The notes: generated by a model from the sequence alone, not told the origin. Positions 35,799-44,515 are shown, counted from the first letter of the stretch. The stretch: 64,000 nucleotides of DNA from Bacteroidota bacterium (GCA_021324735.1 JAJPIO010000007.1:243364-307363), one strand, 5' to 3'. Numbers and translations: made by a program.

Positions 35799-36818
35799 AT
35801 GGCAACTCCAGACGTAGCACCCCAAGTGCGGCCCGCGCGCACTGCTGCGCAAGCAGCGCCGAAGGCGCCCGCCAGCCGTAAGACCAAAAAGCCGAGCGCT
35901 GCTCCGGTATTGATCCTTACAGCCGTCGCCGCCCTCGTTATCCATATTCTGTTCTGCCTGGCACTTGGCGGCCTGGGCACACGCATTCAGTGGCATCCAT
36001 TCGGTGTCGACGCGAGCGTGTGGCTCGAAGCGTCCGGTGGTGGCGAAAACCAGTTCTTCGTCAACCCGATCCTCAGCTTCCTGCCGTTCGATCTCCTCTT
36101 TGGCTTTGCCATTGCGGTCGTCACCGGTTTTGTCATTCGCCTGCCGTTCTTCCGCGATCGCGTGTATCACACAATCGTCGACTTGAAGAAGCGCTTGCAA
36201 CTCCAGCTTTCTGCTTCGGTGGAAGAGATCGAGTCGATCCTTCGCAACGATCCGGAGAACAACGCCCGCTTACTCGCGCGTCGTGAGGACATCAATCTCG
36301 ATAGCGTCCAGGCGGAGATCAGCGCGATCAACGAGGCACAGCAGTACCTCTCCGGCAAGGGATCCTGGCGCAGCGGTATGGCAACGTACATGCGCTTCCA
36401 CTTCACGGAAGAGTATTCGAACATCGTTACCGGTATGGCTTACGGCGGCGCGGCATTCCTTATCATCGTCGTCGGTGTTCGCGGTCTTAAGTTTATCCCG
36501 GCTTCCAAGCCGTCGTTCATTCTCTTCGCCCTTGGCGTCGAGTTCACGATGCTCACGTTACTCGCCGTAACGATGATCTTCACGATGGAAGAAGAGCGCA
36601 CGGATAGGATCCTGAAGCAGATGGTCGATGCCGTCAAAGGTGGAAAGAAGGCCGCTGGACTTCGCGAGCCAGAGCCAGAGCCGGCACTCCAGCTTACGCG
36701 TGGTGATTACGAGCGTATGGTCCGCGAGCAGATGGATAAGAAGATCATGCAGGTCATGGCCGATAAGGACGACGATGCGCTCCGCCGCATTGCCCTCGAC
36801 CTCGTCACCAAAGGTTAA
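35799..36818 (+). CDS. membrane protein of unknown function
   Basis: A 339-residue protein. The N-terminus is Ala/Pro/Lys-rich and soluble (residues 1-35). Membrane segments are likely at about 37-60, 90-112, 214-233 and 238-262, with a charged coiled-coil-like loop (DLKKRLQLQLSASVEEIESILRND) between the second and third. The C-terminal tail is cytoplasmic and acidic, with EPEPEPALQLTRGDYERMV and helix-forming MDKKIMQVM. GAGAAGG precedes the start. I do not recognise the family. It ends with a strong terminator. Confidence 0.6.
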   Translation: MATPDVAPQVRPARTAAQAAPKAPASRKTKKPSAAPVLILTAVAALVIHILFCLALGGLGTRIQWHPFGVDASVWLEASGGGENQFFVNPILSFLPFDLLFGFAIAVVTGFVIRLPFFRDRVYHTIVDLKKRLQLQLSASVEEIESILRNDPENNARLLARREDINLDSVQAEISAINEAQQYLSGKGSWRSGMATYMRFHFTEEYSNIVTGMAYGGAAFLIIVVGVRGLKFIPASKPSFILFALGVEFTMLTLLAVTMIFTMEEERTDRILKQMVDAVKGGKKAAGLREPEPEPALQLTRGDYERMVREQMDKKIMQVMADKDDDALRRIALDLVTKG

Positions 36819-36883
36819 GTTGATAAGCATAAGCATGCGTTGATCCGGTAGCCAACCCGGCCCGCGCAAAGTAGCAGTAGATG

Positions 36884-36918
36884 AGAGCCGCAGCAATAAG
36901 CTGCGGCTCTTTTGTTTT
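36884..36918 (+). terminator. rho-independent terminator after the membrane protein
   Basis: AGAGCCGCAGC and GCTGCGGCTCT form an 11-bp perfect stem with an AATAA loop, followed by TTTGTTTT. Confidence 0.9.
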
Positions 36919-37188
36919 GGATCAGTGGATCAGGCATTTGTTTGGATCAGTGGATCAGGCATTCCTGCCTGATCGCGCGTAGGTCGGTGCATCCCTTCGA
37001 CAAGCTCAGGGCAGGCTCTGCCCGACACCCCTCGCCCCGGAGGGGCATGGGTTAATTGCCAGGGGTGATAGGCGCACCAATAGTGAGCCGCGACGAAGGA
37101 GCGCAACCCCTGGAATATGGGGCAACCACGTAGCGTAGAGTGCCGAAGACACGACATGTTAGTAGCCGGGTGGCGTAAGCCCCCGGTT
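36916..37188. repeat. cluster of palindromic dispersed repeats, left of the defence cassette
   Basis: A 23-bp unit occurs at 36916-36938 and 36941-36963. Its end joins a perfect hairpin (GATCAGGCA/TGCCTGATC, 36953-36974). At 36976-37033 is a CCTTCGACAAGCTCAGG-type element matching 41667-41725 in inverted orientation, differing at only a few positions. At 37090-37113, 24 bases match 41397-41420 exactly on the opposite strand. A GCCGGGTGGCG/CCCCCGG palindrome ends the cluster. Short spurious ORFs (ACPELVEG) arise from this repeat. Confidence 0.8.
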
Positions 37189-37199
37189 AGCGATTAGTT

Positions 37200-38270
37200 T
37201 TAAGATTCAGAGTCCCGGAGGGACGACATATTTAGTGGATTGGACACAAAGCTTTGACCGCGCATGACAAGCTCAGTGTAGGTCAGTACTTCGATTCCAT
37301 GCAGCGAATAATTGAGCTTGCGCAGACCCTCTTTTTGCTCTTGGGACCAATCAGCGGATTGACCGATCAAGATAAACGCTCTAGGACGAAGAACTGAGTA
37401 TCTGTTACCATATTTTCGCTCAATCTCTCGCTCAAGTTCGAGGATGTGCATATCCATTTCGCAAATATAATTCACCGCTTGACCAATAGCGGAATTTGCT
37501 TCTTTGCTCCAGACCCAAGATCCACTATGGCTACCATCCTGAACAATGACTGGAGCCGATGGCAATTTGATTTCCAATATATCGATGAAGGAGTCGAGCG
37601 TCGGGAAAAGATAATCGGGCATAATCCCTGTGATGTTGATCTTTTGCTTTTCAATTGGTTTGCCATAGTTCGCACCAAAAAGCCAATTATGCCTGTAGAT
37701 CCATGATTGCCAAGAATCGTCACCAGCAGTCTCGGGATGATGCTCTCCCAAGCGACGCTTCAATTCCTCTATTACGGCATTGCGCATGTGTTGAAATTGA
37801 CCAGCGGCGATTGTATTCGCAAGGTCAGGATCGTTTTCATTTATCAACTTCCAAAATTCAGAGGAGTGACCTTGAGCGAGAATTTGCTGAAACACCTCAC
37901 GCAAGTTCTTGTCATCAACAATTATGGCATTTTCTTTAGGTACAACAAGGTAATCATGCGTTCCACTTGATACACCCGTCGCCGCAATGATCTTGCGACT
38001 CTCAACCGCTTCGACTAAAAGGTTGATTGCTTGAGTATTAAGCTCAATGTGCACACCTTCATATAACTGTAGTTTCCTGAAATCCTCTTCCGGGATTTCC
38101 TCCCATTTATTATCCTTGTTTTTCTTAAATCGAAAAAGATTACCACGCACCCCTCCGTCATGCACCTCAGGATAAAAGGCTAATAAAGTTGTTGGCGTCT
38201 CATCCAATCGGACAGTGTTAGTTTTGGCGAAGTGCTTGCCTACGCTTTTCGTTCTTATTTGCTCTGCCAT
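37200..38270 (-). CDS. Shedu-type anti-phage nuclease (SduA/DUF4263)
   Basis: The C-terminal half is the DUF4263/SduA nuclease domain: WQSWIYRHNWLFGANYG, then a PD-(D/E)xK core with D219 (IMPDYLF) and E233-I-K235 (DILEIKLP), and the helix SKEANSAIGQAVNYI. The N-terminal half (about 1-150) is variable, as expected for target sensing. Shedu proteins are single-gene defences that cleave nucleic acid on phage infection. Here it is the third gene of a leftward cassette, 31 bp after a methyltransferase, so partnership is possible but unproven. Confidence 0.85.
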   Translation of the reverse strand: MAEQIRTKSVGKHFAKTNTVRLDETPTTLLAFYPEVHDGGVRGNLFRFKKNKDNKWEEIPEEDFRKLQLYEGVHIELNTQAINLLVEAVESRKIIAATGVSSGTHDYLVVPKENAIIVDDKNLREVFQQILAQGHSSEFWKLINENDPDLANTIAAGQFQHMRNAVIEELKRRLGEHHPETAGDDSWQSWIYRHNWLFGANYGKPIEKQKINITGIMPDYLFPTLDSFIDILEIKLPSAPVIVQDGSHSGSWVWSKEANSAIGQAVNYICEMDMHILELEREIERKYGNRYSVLRPRAFILIGQSADWSQEQKEGLRKLNYSLHGIEVLTYTELVMRGQSFVSNPLNMSSLRDSES

Positions 38271-38301
38271 ATCTATTTCCTTCCAATCGATGATTGCCTT
38301 T

Positions 38302-40689
38302 TTACCCCTTCAAAAACCCCAACTCATACACCTGCGGCTGCAGCTTCTCGGTGAGCACTTCATACGCTGCTTTGAACGGAGCAAAACTAACCGGCGGGAA
38401 ATCGCCGCTGGCGTTGCGTGCTTCTATTGCTTTACGGACCTGATACCAGCCAACATCCGGGCGGTTTAACTTCAACTCTTCACGTACGGTGTGCACATCG
38501 GTGTGCGCAAAGTACGCCCTCCACAGCTCTTTACCTGCCGCTAGAACTGCTTTCGCTTCCGGTGAAAAAGTCTTGCCCTTTATGTACTGCACCATGAAGT
38601 CGCTCTCGAACCGGTCCGGCGCACCGACCTCTTCTTCCGTGTAGGGAATAAAGTGGTTCACGATGCTCCACTTCTTGCCGTTCCATTCCAGGTCGTTCGC
38701 GCTGGCGGTGAGGTTGCTGCCGTTGAAGAGCATCCAGACCAAGCAATCGTTTTTGAATTCTTCTGATAACGATTGATCGGCTTGTAGAAATTGATCGCGG
38801 TTATTTAGCCATGTAGGCTTGATCAATCTTCTTACTGAGAACATTACCGCCATTTGCCATAGGTTTTCTTGCGTAACATAAAAACCGTTTCCCTGACTAC
38901 AAGTCGAAGAAAACAATGCGGTCAACGTACCGGCGTGCTGCAAGTCATTAGCGTTGCTAAGTAAATAACCAATCGCATCTGAGCGCCATGCGGTTACCTT
39001 TGCCTTCGCCAATTGCGGATGTATCGCATTTTTTAGAGGAATGTTTATCGTATCAGTTTTTAGGCGAGGCAACCAAAGACTTAGAAAATTCTTGTTGCTA
39101 ATGTTATAAAAAGTTTTTTCACCTATTGCCCTGCCGGTTTTATCCAAAACCTCCGTGGCAATTTCCGTGATCTCGATTTTTTTATTAGAGTTAGTATTTG
39201 TTTGCCATATCAAAAAGCCAATCGGGAAATCACCACTCAGCCCTTCGAAAGCCTTACTATGAACGATGAAACCGCCGAGGTATTTTGCATTCCAAATCTC
39301 TCTAAACTTCTCGAAGTTTGGCGCATTGACATACTTTAATGTACTAAACGTCGCAAGTGTGGCATTTGGAAGCTCTCTGGAAATTCGTGCTATAAACTGA
39401 GTGAACAGTTCACGCGAAGCATAACCGTAATCATCCATCATTTCTGCCGTGCGCGTTTTTGCAACATCCGTTTTCCCTTCGTAGCCAAGATTGTTCGCGG
39501 CCTCCGCATATGGCGGATTCATCAGCACGAGAATCTTTTTCTTCGCGGAGATCGCATCGCGCAGCTTTTGAGGGATCTTGTTCGTGAGCGAATAATCTAT
39601 TGTGCCGAGATCGGTGATGTCATCGTTCAGGTAATCGTATTGGAAACGTTCTGCTCCAACGCAAGTCTTTGTGGCATACATGACATCAACGTCCGCCTGA
39701 TCGAGCGTACTCATGTAGACGTTACGCGGGTTCGAGTGCTTGACTTCGAGATTACCGACGCCGCAGCACATATCCCACACGATGTAGTCCTTCTGCCAGT
39801 TGTTGCCGAGCACTTCTGTTAGCTTGTCGTATGCCTTATCTACGACTTTCAGCGGTGTGTAGTACGCACCCTTAAAGCTTCGTTCATCGAGCGGGATGAG
39901 GCTGTCGCGGCGCTCTAATAGGTAATCTCGGTATTCGCTTGCGGGTGGCCGGTGATAGATCGCCCAGAACTGCCGGTATCCCTCCTTGTTGCCTAATTTG
40001 TAAAGTTTACCTCCGAGGCTAAACATCGGCATCGGACCTTGTGGCGTTGCCTGGTGAAGTAACTGCGCCGGCAGGTTCTCATGCGTCGCGGTCGTGCCAT
40101 CACTCATTACATCTGCAAAGAAGAGCAAAGCATAGTCGTCTGGCGCCACTCCAGCGATCTCCTTGCCGATCATCTCGACCCATTTATCGAAAACTTGCTT
40201 TAGATTGTCGGGCGTGATCTGCGTCCGAATAATTTCTCCGGACTTGATCGCCTCCTTGAAGGTCTTGATGAACTCCTCTTCGTGCGTCTCGATGCGAAAG
40301 GAGACGAAGTGCGTACCAATAAAGGCAGAGACGGCATCCAGCGCTTCCTGTGTATATCCACTAGCACGTTTACCCCACTTGATCGTCTTCTTCGCAAGAA
40401 ACGGGACCACAACATCACTCTTCATAATGGCCGCCTTCTGCGTATCGCAGACGGCGAGTAACGGGGGAACATGTTCGCCTTTGTCCAACGCCTGCTGCAC
40501 GTAATGCAGCAGTTGCGTAAACATCGCATAGGTGGAGTTCTTATACCCGTCCTTCGCCTCGAACCAGACCTCATCGGTTTGGATGTCGATCAGGTTTTTC
40601 GAGTATCCTTTGAGACCGAGGGCCTTGATGTAGATGTCCTTTACATCTTCTTCGCTCTTGGCTTGCTTTAACTTTTCGAACAGGGTCAT
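38302..40689 (-). CDS. N6-adenine DNA methyltransferase, possible restriction-modification fusion
   Basis: A 795-residue protein with the N6-adenine methyltransferase core: motif I VWDMCCGVGNLE (D306) and motif IV NPPY at 391-394. N-terminal residues include D35 with E44-A-K46 (EVWFEAKDG), a possible PD-(D/E)xK nuclease site. The C-terminal 350 residues could be a target-recognition part. This layout suits a single-chain type IIG-like restriction-modification enzyme, or a methylase whose nuclease partner is the Shedu gene downstream. Gap to the upstream small gene is 27 bp. Confidence 0.75.
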   Translation of the reverse strand: MTLFEKLKQAKSEEDVKDIYIKALGLKGYSKNLIDIQTDEVWFEAKDGYKNSTYAMFTQLLHYVQQALDKGEHVPPLLAVCDTQKAAIMKSDVVVPFLAKKTIKWGKRASGYTQEALDAVSAFIGTHFVSFRIETHEEEFIKTFKEAIKSGEIIRTQITPDNLKQVFDKWVEMIGKEIAGVAPDDYALLFFADVMSDGTTATHENLPAQLLHQATPQGPMPMFSLGGKLYKLGNKEGYRQFWAIYHRPPASEYRDYLLERRDSLIPLDERSFKGAYYTPLKVVDKAYDKLTEVLGNNWQKDYIVWDMCCGVGNLEVKHSNPRNVYMSTLDQADVDVMYATKTCVGAERFQYDYLNDDITDLGTIDYSLTNKIPQKLRDAISAKKKILVLMNPPYAEAANNLGYEGKTDVAKTRTAEMMDDYGYASRELFTQFIARISRELPNATLATFSTLKYVNAPNFEKFREIWNAKYLGGFIVHSKAFEGLSGDFPIGFLIWQTNTNSNKKIEITEIATEVLDKTGRAIGEKTFYNISNKNFLSLWLPRLKTDTINIPLKNAIHPQLAKAKVTAWRSDAIGYLLSNANDLQHAGTLTALFSSTCSQGNGFYVTQENLWQMAVMFSVRRLIKPTWLNNRDQFLQADQSLSEEFKNDCLVWMLFNGSNLTASANDLEWNGKKWSIVNHFIPYTEEEVGAPDRFESDFMVQYIKGKTFSPEAKAVLAAGKELWRAYFAHTDVHTVREELKLNRPDVGWYQVRKAIEARNASGDFPPVSFAPFKAAYEVLTEKLQPQVYELGFLKG

Positions 40690-40716
40690 TGAACTGGGTA
40701 TTAAATCACCTTGATA

Positions 40717-41031
40717 TTAAAACCATGAGACCGAGATAGGATCTCCTGCGTACGGGACTCGCAGCATGTTAAAACGAGTGGCCGGTATTTTACATCCCCC
40801 GACCATCCCTGTGTCTGCTCCGGCTGCTTGAGCAAAGAAGGTTATCCTATAAATAAAAACTCCGGGCGTGTACCCGGAGTCGTCAGTTTGAACTCGGATT
40901 ATTGTTCTTCCAATTACTCTGTGAGTGATTACCTCTTCCTCTTGCTGTCCGAGTTCAGGATTTAATTGTTGGTCCCGATCTTCGAAGAGATGAAGTTGAT
41001 CGGGATCCACTTTGCGCTTTTTGATTCGCAT
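40717..41031 (-). CDS. small unknown protein heading the defence cassette
   Basis: A 104-residue protein with a basic start (MRIKKRKVDPDQLHLFEDRDQQLNPE) and a beta-rich remainder (VITHRVIGRTIIRVQTDDSGYTPGVFIYRITFFAQAAGADTG). There is no signal peptide. I do not recognise it. It is the first gene of the leftward run, 27 bp before the methyltransferase. It could be a regulator, an inhibitor or a system component. Coding is supported by ORF length and operon position only. Confidence 0.5.
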   Translation of the reverse strand: MRIKKRKVDPDQLHLFEDRDQQLNPELGQQEEEVITHRVIGRTIIRVQTDDSGYTPGVFIYRITFFAQAAGADTGMVGGCKIPATRFNMLRVPYAGDPISVSWF

Positions 41032-41107
41032 AGCGTTTCCTCTTAATGTGGACGCGCACGATCATTGTGCATCGCACACCTCCGGGTTTTTGGTTAAGGA
41101 GTTTACC

Positions 41108-41135
41108 GGCTTACCACGATCGCGTGGTGTAAGCC
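41108..41135. promoter_or_regulatory. imperfect inverted repeat upstream of the defence cassette
   Basis: GGCTTAC and GTAAGCC (7 bp) enclose CACG/CGTG, with a two-base bulge and loop ATCG. It lies 77-104 bp before the first gene of the leftward cassette, where an operator or leader hairpin would sit. No T run follows in either direction. The rest of 41136-41390 shows nothing I can name. Confidence 0.35.
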
Positions 41136-41390
41136 TAGCGAATCATGGTGGGCCGGGACACTCCACGCGTTATCGTATCAATCGTGGTATTTGTGGTCTC
41201 CATTCGGTCTGTGTCCCGTTCAAAAAAACTGTTTCTTAACTAAACGTCATACATCGTGCCAAATTAGAAAATGGGTATTTTGTTTTATTTTCCGCGTAAG
41301 AATTTTTGGTGTTGTAATCGGAGTACAATCGTTGTCGATTATCGCGTGCACTCTGTCGCTCTTTCAGGGCTTTGGAATAAAATAAACGCA

Positions 41391-41850
41391 CGCGATCCAG
41401 GGGTTGCGCTCCTTCGTCGCTTCACCCCTGGCTATTAACCTTCGTTCCTCCGGCACTTTGGGATTTAAATAATCGACTCCTTCGGGGCAGCGGGTCGGGC
41501 AAGAGCCTGCCCTGAGCTTGTCGAAGGGACCCGCCGATCTACGCGTGTTCGGCACGTCCGTACAATTAGAGCGTGAACCGCGTCAAGCACGATCGATCTC
41601 GTCCAGCCGAAGATTCTTCGCTCCGCTCAGAATGACTCCTACTTTTTGAGAGTCACGGTCAGGCGGGAGGGGTGTCGGGCAAGAGCCTGCCCGGAGCTTG
41701 TCGAAGGGGTACACCGACCTACGCGTGCCGTTCGCATTCGTAGCCGTAGCCTTCAGGCTACGCCGTGGGGTGCCAATATCATTCAGAGCGTACTTGTCCC
41801 CAAGCCGTAGGCTAAAGCCTACGGCGACCTATCATTACGCGTATCGGCAT
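41391..41850. repeat. cluster of palindromic dispersed repeats, right of the defence cassette
   Basis: Elements in order: a 24-base exact inverted match to the left cluster (41397-41420); two GTCGGGCAAGAGCCTGCCC-type units (41494-41528 and 41674-41708) that run opposite to the left copy; a GATTCTTCGCTCCGCTCAG unit (about 41612-41635); and hairpins CGTAGCC/GGCTACG (41745-41762) and GCCGTAGGCT/AGCCTACGGC (41804-41825). No ORF here looks genuine; FDKLRAG-type translations are repeat artefacts. Confidence 0.8.
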
Positions 41851-41939
41851 TCCCCACAGCCCACATTCCCCTAATTATTCGATTTTGTGGATAAATAATT
41901 GAATAATTCTATATATTTGTGAAACATTTTATGCCATAT

Positions 41940-42289
41940 TGCGTATCACTCTGACTGCCCAAGTTCCAACCTGGTAAACTGTCTCTGAGAGTACACTTAT
42001 GCAGATCCCTGCCGTTAGAGTCAGCTTGAGCATTCGGAAGCCACGAAGTCCTGGAACTGCGAAGAAAAAGCCTCAGGTGCTACTGTCCAGGAGACATTGC
42101 CTTCCCCTTCTTTGAAAATTGAGTAGGTTCTACCGCAGTGTACTATGCGTTAGAATCTAAAATAGATCGGAAGGAGTGCAGAAATCCACCGTACTTGAAC
42201 AACTGATCCCAGAACCCGAGTATCGGCGCAATTTTCGCAACCGATACCGTTTTTGCGATGTTTGTGGGCTGCCCTTAGTATAGGCACGG
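41940..42289. other. gene-free leader region upstream of DAHP synthase, possible structured RNA
   Basis: AGTACACT (41990-41997) can pair with AGTGTACT (42137-42144), closing a domain of about 155 bases, and TCCTGGA/TCCAGGA (42049-42055 with 42086-42092) lies inside it. The stretch has no convincing ORF. It may be an independent small RNA or a 5' leader of the aromatic-pathway gene. I could not match it to 6S, SRP, RNase P, tmRNA or a riboswitch class. Confidence 0.25.
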
Positions 42290-43372
42290 ATGATAATAGT
42301 TTTAGAACGCGGCGCAACAGAGCCGCAAATTGATCAGATTTCGAAGTATCTCACCAGTCGCGGCATTCGATTCGAGCGCATGAACGGCCGCCTGCAGACG
42401 GTGCTTGGCATCGTCGGCTCGACGGGTGGATATGATATAGCATCTCTCGCTACGATGCCCGGCGTCCAGGAAGTAGTTCGAGTTTCGTCGCCTTATCGGC
42501 TGAGTTCGCGCTCAGCCCACCCGGAGGATACCGTAATTACGATGCCGGATGGTACTCGCATCGGTGGCACCGCGCCCTCGATCGTTATCGCCGGACCGTG
42601 CTCGGTGGAATCCGAGGACCAGGTTCGTCGAACGGCGGAGATCGTTCGTAAAGCGGGCGTTCGTTTTATGCGCGGCGGCGCGTTCAAGCCTCGAACATCG
42701 CCCTACAGTTTTCAGGGTCTCGGCTTCGATGGCCTCGAACTGCTGAAGAAGGTGGGCGAAGAGTTCGGCATGTACATCGTGACCGAAGCGATGGAACCAG
42801 CGCAAGTGCCAGCCATCGCCGAGTACGCCGATATCGTTCAGGTGGGTTCGCGTAACATGCAGAACTTCCCGCTCTTAAAGCAGGTCGGCTCGATCGAGAA
42901 GCCGGTACTGCTGAAGCGCGGTGCCGCAAGTACCGTCGAAGAGTGGCTGATGGCTGCGGAGTATATCCTCGCCGGCGGCAACAATAATGTGATCCTGTGC
43001 GAGCGTGGTATTCGAACGTTCGAACCATCGCTTCGCTTTACGCCGGACCTCGCAGCCGTGCCGGTCGTTAAAAAGCTTTCGCATCTTCCGATCATCGTCG
43101 ATCCCTCGCATGCGACGGGCCGCCGAGAATTCGTATCGAGTATCGCTCGTGGTGCTATCGCGGTTGGCGCCGATGGTCTCATCGTTGAGGTCCATCCCGA
43201 TCCGGACCGCGCGCTTAGCGATGGTGCGCAAAGCTTAACGTTCGAGCTCTTCGAAGAAATGATGGGTGAACTGGTGCGCGTCGCGGACGCGGTAAATCGT
43301 CCGCTCTTGGTCGAGCCACTGCATAAAAAAGACGGAGCGTTCGTTCGCAAGCCGTCTTCCGTGCAGCAATGA
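42290..43372 (+). CDS. aroF: 3-deoxy-7-phosphoheptulonate (DAHP) synthase
   Basis: It condenses phosphoenolpyruvate and erythrose-4-phosphate in the first step of aromatic amino-acid synthesis. The catalytic barrel has VIAGPCSVES, MRGGAFKPRTSPYSFQG, LLKRGAASTVEEWL and IVDPSHATGRR. Residues 1-70 form the ferredoxin-like N-terminal domain (MIIVLERGATEPQIDQI) of the type I-beta class, a candidate feedback-control site. The start is ATG 42290. It overlaps the next gene by 4 bp (ATGA). Confidence 0.94.
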   Translation: MIIVLERGATEPQIDQISKYLTSRGIRFERMNGRLQTVLGIVGSTGGYDIASLATMPGVQEVVRVSSPYRLSSRSAHPEDTVITMPDGTRIGGTAPSIVIAGPCSVESEDQVRRTAEIVRKAGVRFMRGGAFKPRTSPYSFQGLGFDGLELLKKVGEEFGMYIVTEAMEPAQVPAIAEYADIVQVGSRNMQNFPLLKQVGSIEKPVLLKRGAASTVEEWLMAAEYILAGGNNNVILCERGIRTFEPSLRFTPDLAAVPVVKKLSHLPIIVDPSHATGRREFVSSIARGAIAVGADGLIVEVHPDPDRALSDGAQSLTFELFEEMMGELVRVADAVNRPLLVEPLHKKDGAFVRKPSSVQQ

Positions 43373-43779
43373 CGATCCCGGACCTGCTTCGTTCATCGAA
43401 AACGATCGCGGTCGTGGGGATAAGCAACGAGCCGGATCGCCCAAGTTCGGATGTATCAGAACAACTGATGCGCCGAGGCTTCACGATCATTCCGGTCAAT
43501 CCTCGCTTAAAGGAGTGGCATGGTATTCCAGCCTATCCGTATGTTTCTTCTATACCGGAAGATATTTCGATCGATATCGTCGATATCTTTCGACGCTCCG
43601 AATTTACACCGGATACCGTGCGCGATATTTTGAAACGTAAGAACAAGCCCCGCTGCATCTGGCTACAGCAAGACATCATCAACGATGAAGCCCGTAAGCT
43701 TTCCGAGGATGCCGGTGTCTTTTATGTTGAAGATCGCTGTACGGCAGTAGAAGCGGCTCTCGCCAGAGTTACCGTTTAG
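43369..43779 (+). CDS. CoA-binding domain protein (YccU-like)
   Basis: A 136-residue cytosolic protein: LLRSSKTIAVVGISNEPDRPS at the N-terminus, GFTIIPVNPRLKEWHGIPAYP, IDIVDIFRRSE, and a C-terminal VEDRCTAVEAA. These are hallmarks of the stand-alone CoA-binding (Rossmann-like) family. Function in the cell is poorly known. It is translationally coupled to the DAHP synthase by an ATGA overlap and followed closely by rsmE, so all three form an operon. Confidence 0.9.
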   Translation: MTIPDLLRSSKTIAVVGISNEPDRPSSDVSEQLMRRGFTIIPVNPRLKEWHGIPAYPYVSSIPEDISIDIVDIFRRSEFTPDTVRDILKRKNKPRCIWLQQDIINDEARKLSEDAGVFYVEDRCTAVEAALARVTV

Positions 43780-43792
43780 ACGTTTCCCTTGT

Positions 43793-44515
43793 ATGGAATG
43801 CTTCATCGTTGAACCAGCGGATATCGACCTGGAGCAGCGCCAGCTTCTCCTGCGTGGCGATGAAGCCCATCATGCGATACGATCGCTGCGGTTAATATCC
43901 GGCGATGAACTGCTCGCAACCGATCTTATCGGCACTTGCTACCATTGCCGACTTTCCTCTTCGGATAAGCAGGAAGCGATCTGCACAATTGATAAGGTGC
44001 TTCCGAATTTTGGAGAACCTTCGCGAGACGTGCTTCTCATTCAAGCGTTGATCTCGCAGCCAGCACGATGGGAGTTCTTACTTGAAAAAGCTACGGAGCT
44101 TGGCGTAAAAGCAATTCAGCCGATCGCGACCGAGCGTACGGAACGAGCCTCGTTCAAGCTGGATCGGTCCGAAAGAATTTTGCGCGCAGCAGTGAAGCAA
44201 ACGAAGCGGGCGTGTTTACCAATGTTGACGAATAGCCTTTCTTCACTTCGCGAAGCGTTGTCGAGCGCATTAAATCAAGGTCGGAAGGTGATTCTGTTGC
44301 ATGAAGAAGCGGAGGTTACGAACTCCCTTCACCATTGTATGTCAGCGTTAGAGAATGTTTCGTTGGCCATAGTCGTGGGTCCGGAAGGAGGATTCACCAA
44401 CGAAGAAGTCCAAATGGCGCGAGATAAATTCGGTGCTGAGATCGCTTCGCTCGGGCCGCGAAGATTACGAGCCGAAACGGCGGCAATAGCGGCATTAGCG
44501 ATAGTTACGGCTTAA
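43793..44515 (+). CDS. rsmE: 16S rRNA (uracil-1498-N3)-methyltransferase
   Basis: It methylates U1498 of 16S rRNA with SAM. The SPOUT-type knot is seen in the C-terminus (VVGPEGGFTNEEVQMARDKFG and SLGPRRLRAETAAIAAL). The N-terminal PUA-like part has HHAIRSLRLISGDELLATD, and the KATELGVKAIQPI segment is typical. The length of 240 aa is normal. It follows the CoA-binding gene by 13 bp. Confidence 0.94.
   Translation: MECFIVEPADIDLEQRQLLLRGDEAHHAIRSLRLISGDELLATDLIGTCYHCRLSSSDKQEAICTIDKVLPNFGEPSRDVLLIQALISQPARWEFLLEKATELGVKAIQPIATERTERASFKLDRSERILRAAVKQTKRACLPMLTNSLSSLREALSSALNQGRKVILLHEEAEVTNSLHHCMSALENVSLAIVVGPEGGFTNEEVQMARDKFGAEIASLGPRRLRAETAAIAALAIVTA

Noticed and set aside
36930-37157. ORF translating to ACPELVEGM-type residues
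   Set aside because: This is the translation of a dispersed palindromic repeat, not a gene; the same repeat yields FDKLRAG in 41364-41555.
41191-41385. Rightward ORFs in the 41.0-41.4 kb gap
   Set aside because: No ribosome-binding site or sensible composition; the region holds the leftward cassette's upstream sequence.
36916-41850. A transposon carrying the defence cassette
   Set aside because: No transposase or integrase and no target-site duplication were seen; the repeats may only be sites for recombination or dispersed elements.
41940-42289. 6S RNA, SRP RNA, RNase P or tmRNA
   Set aside because: I compared recognisable motifs by eye and found no SRP tetraloop, no RNase P core and no tmRNA 3' end; kept only as an unspecified structured region.
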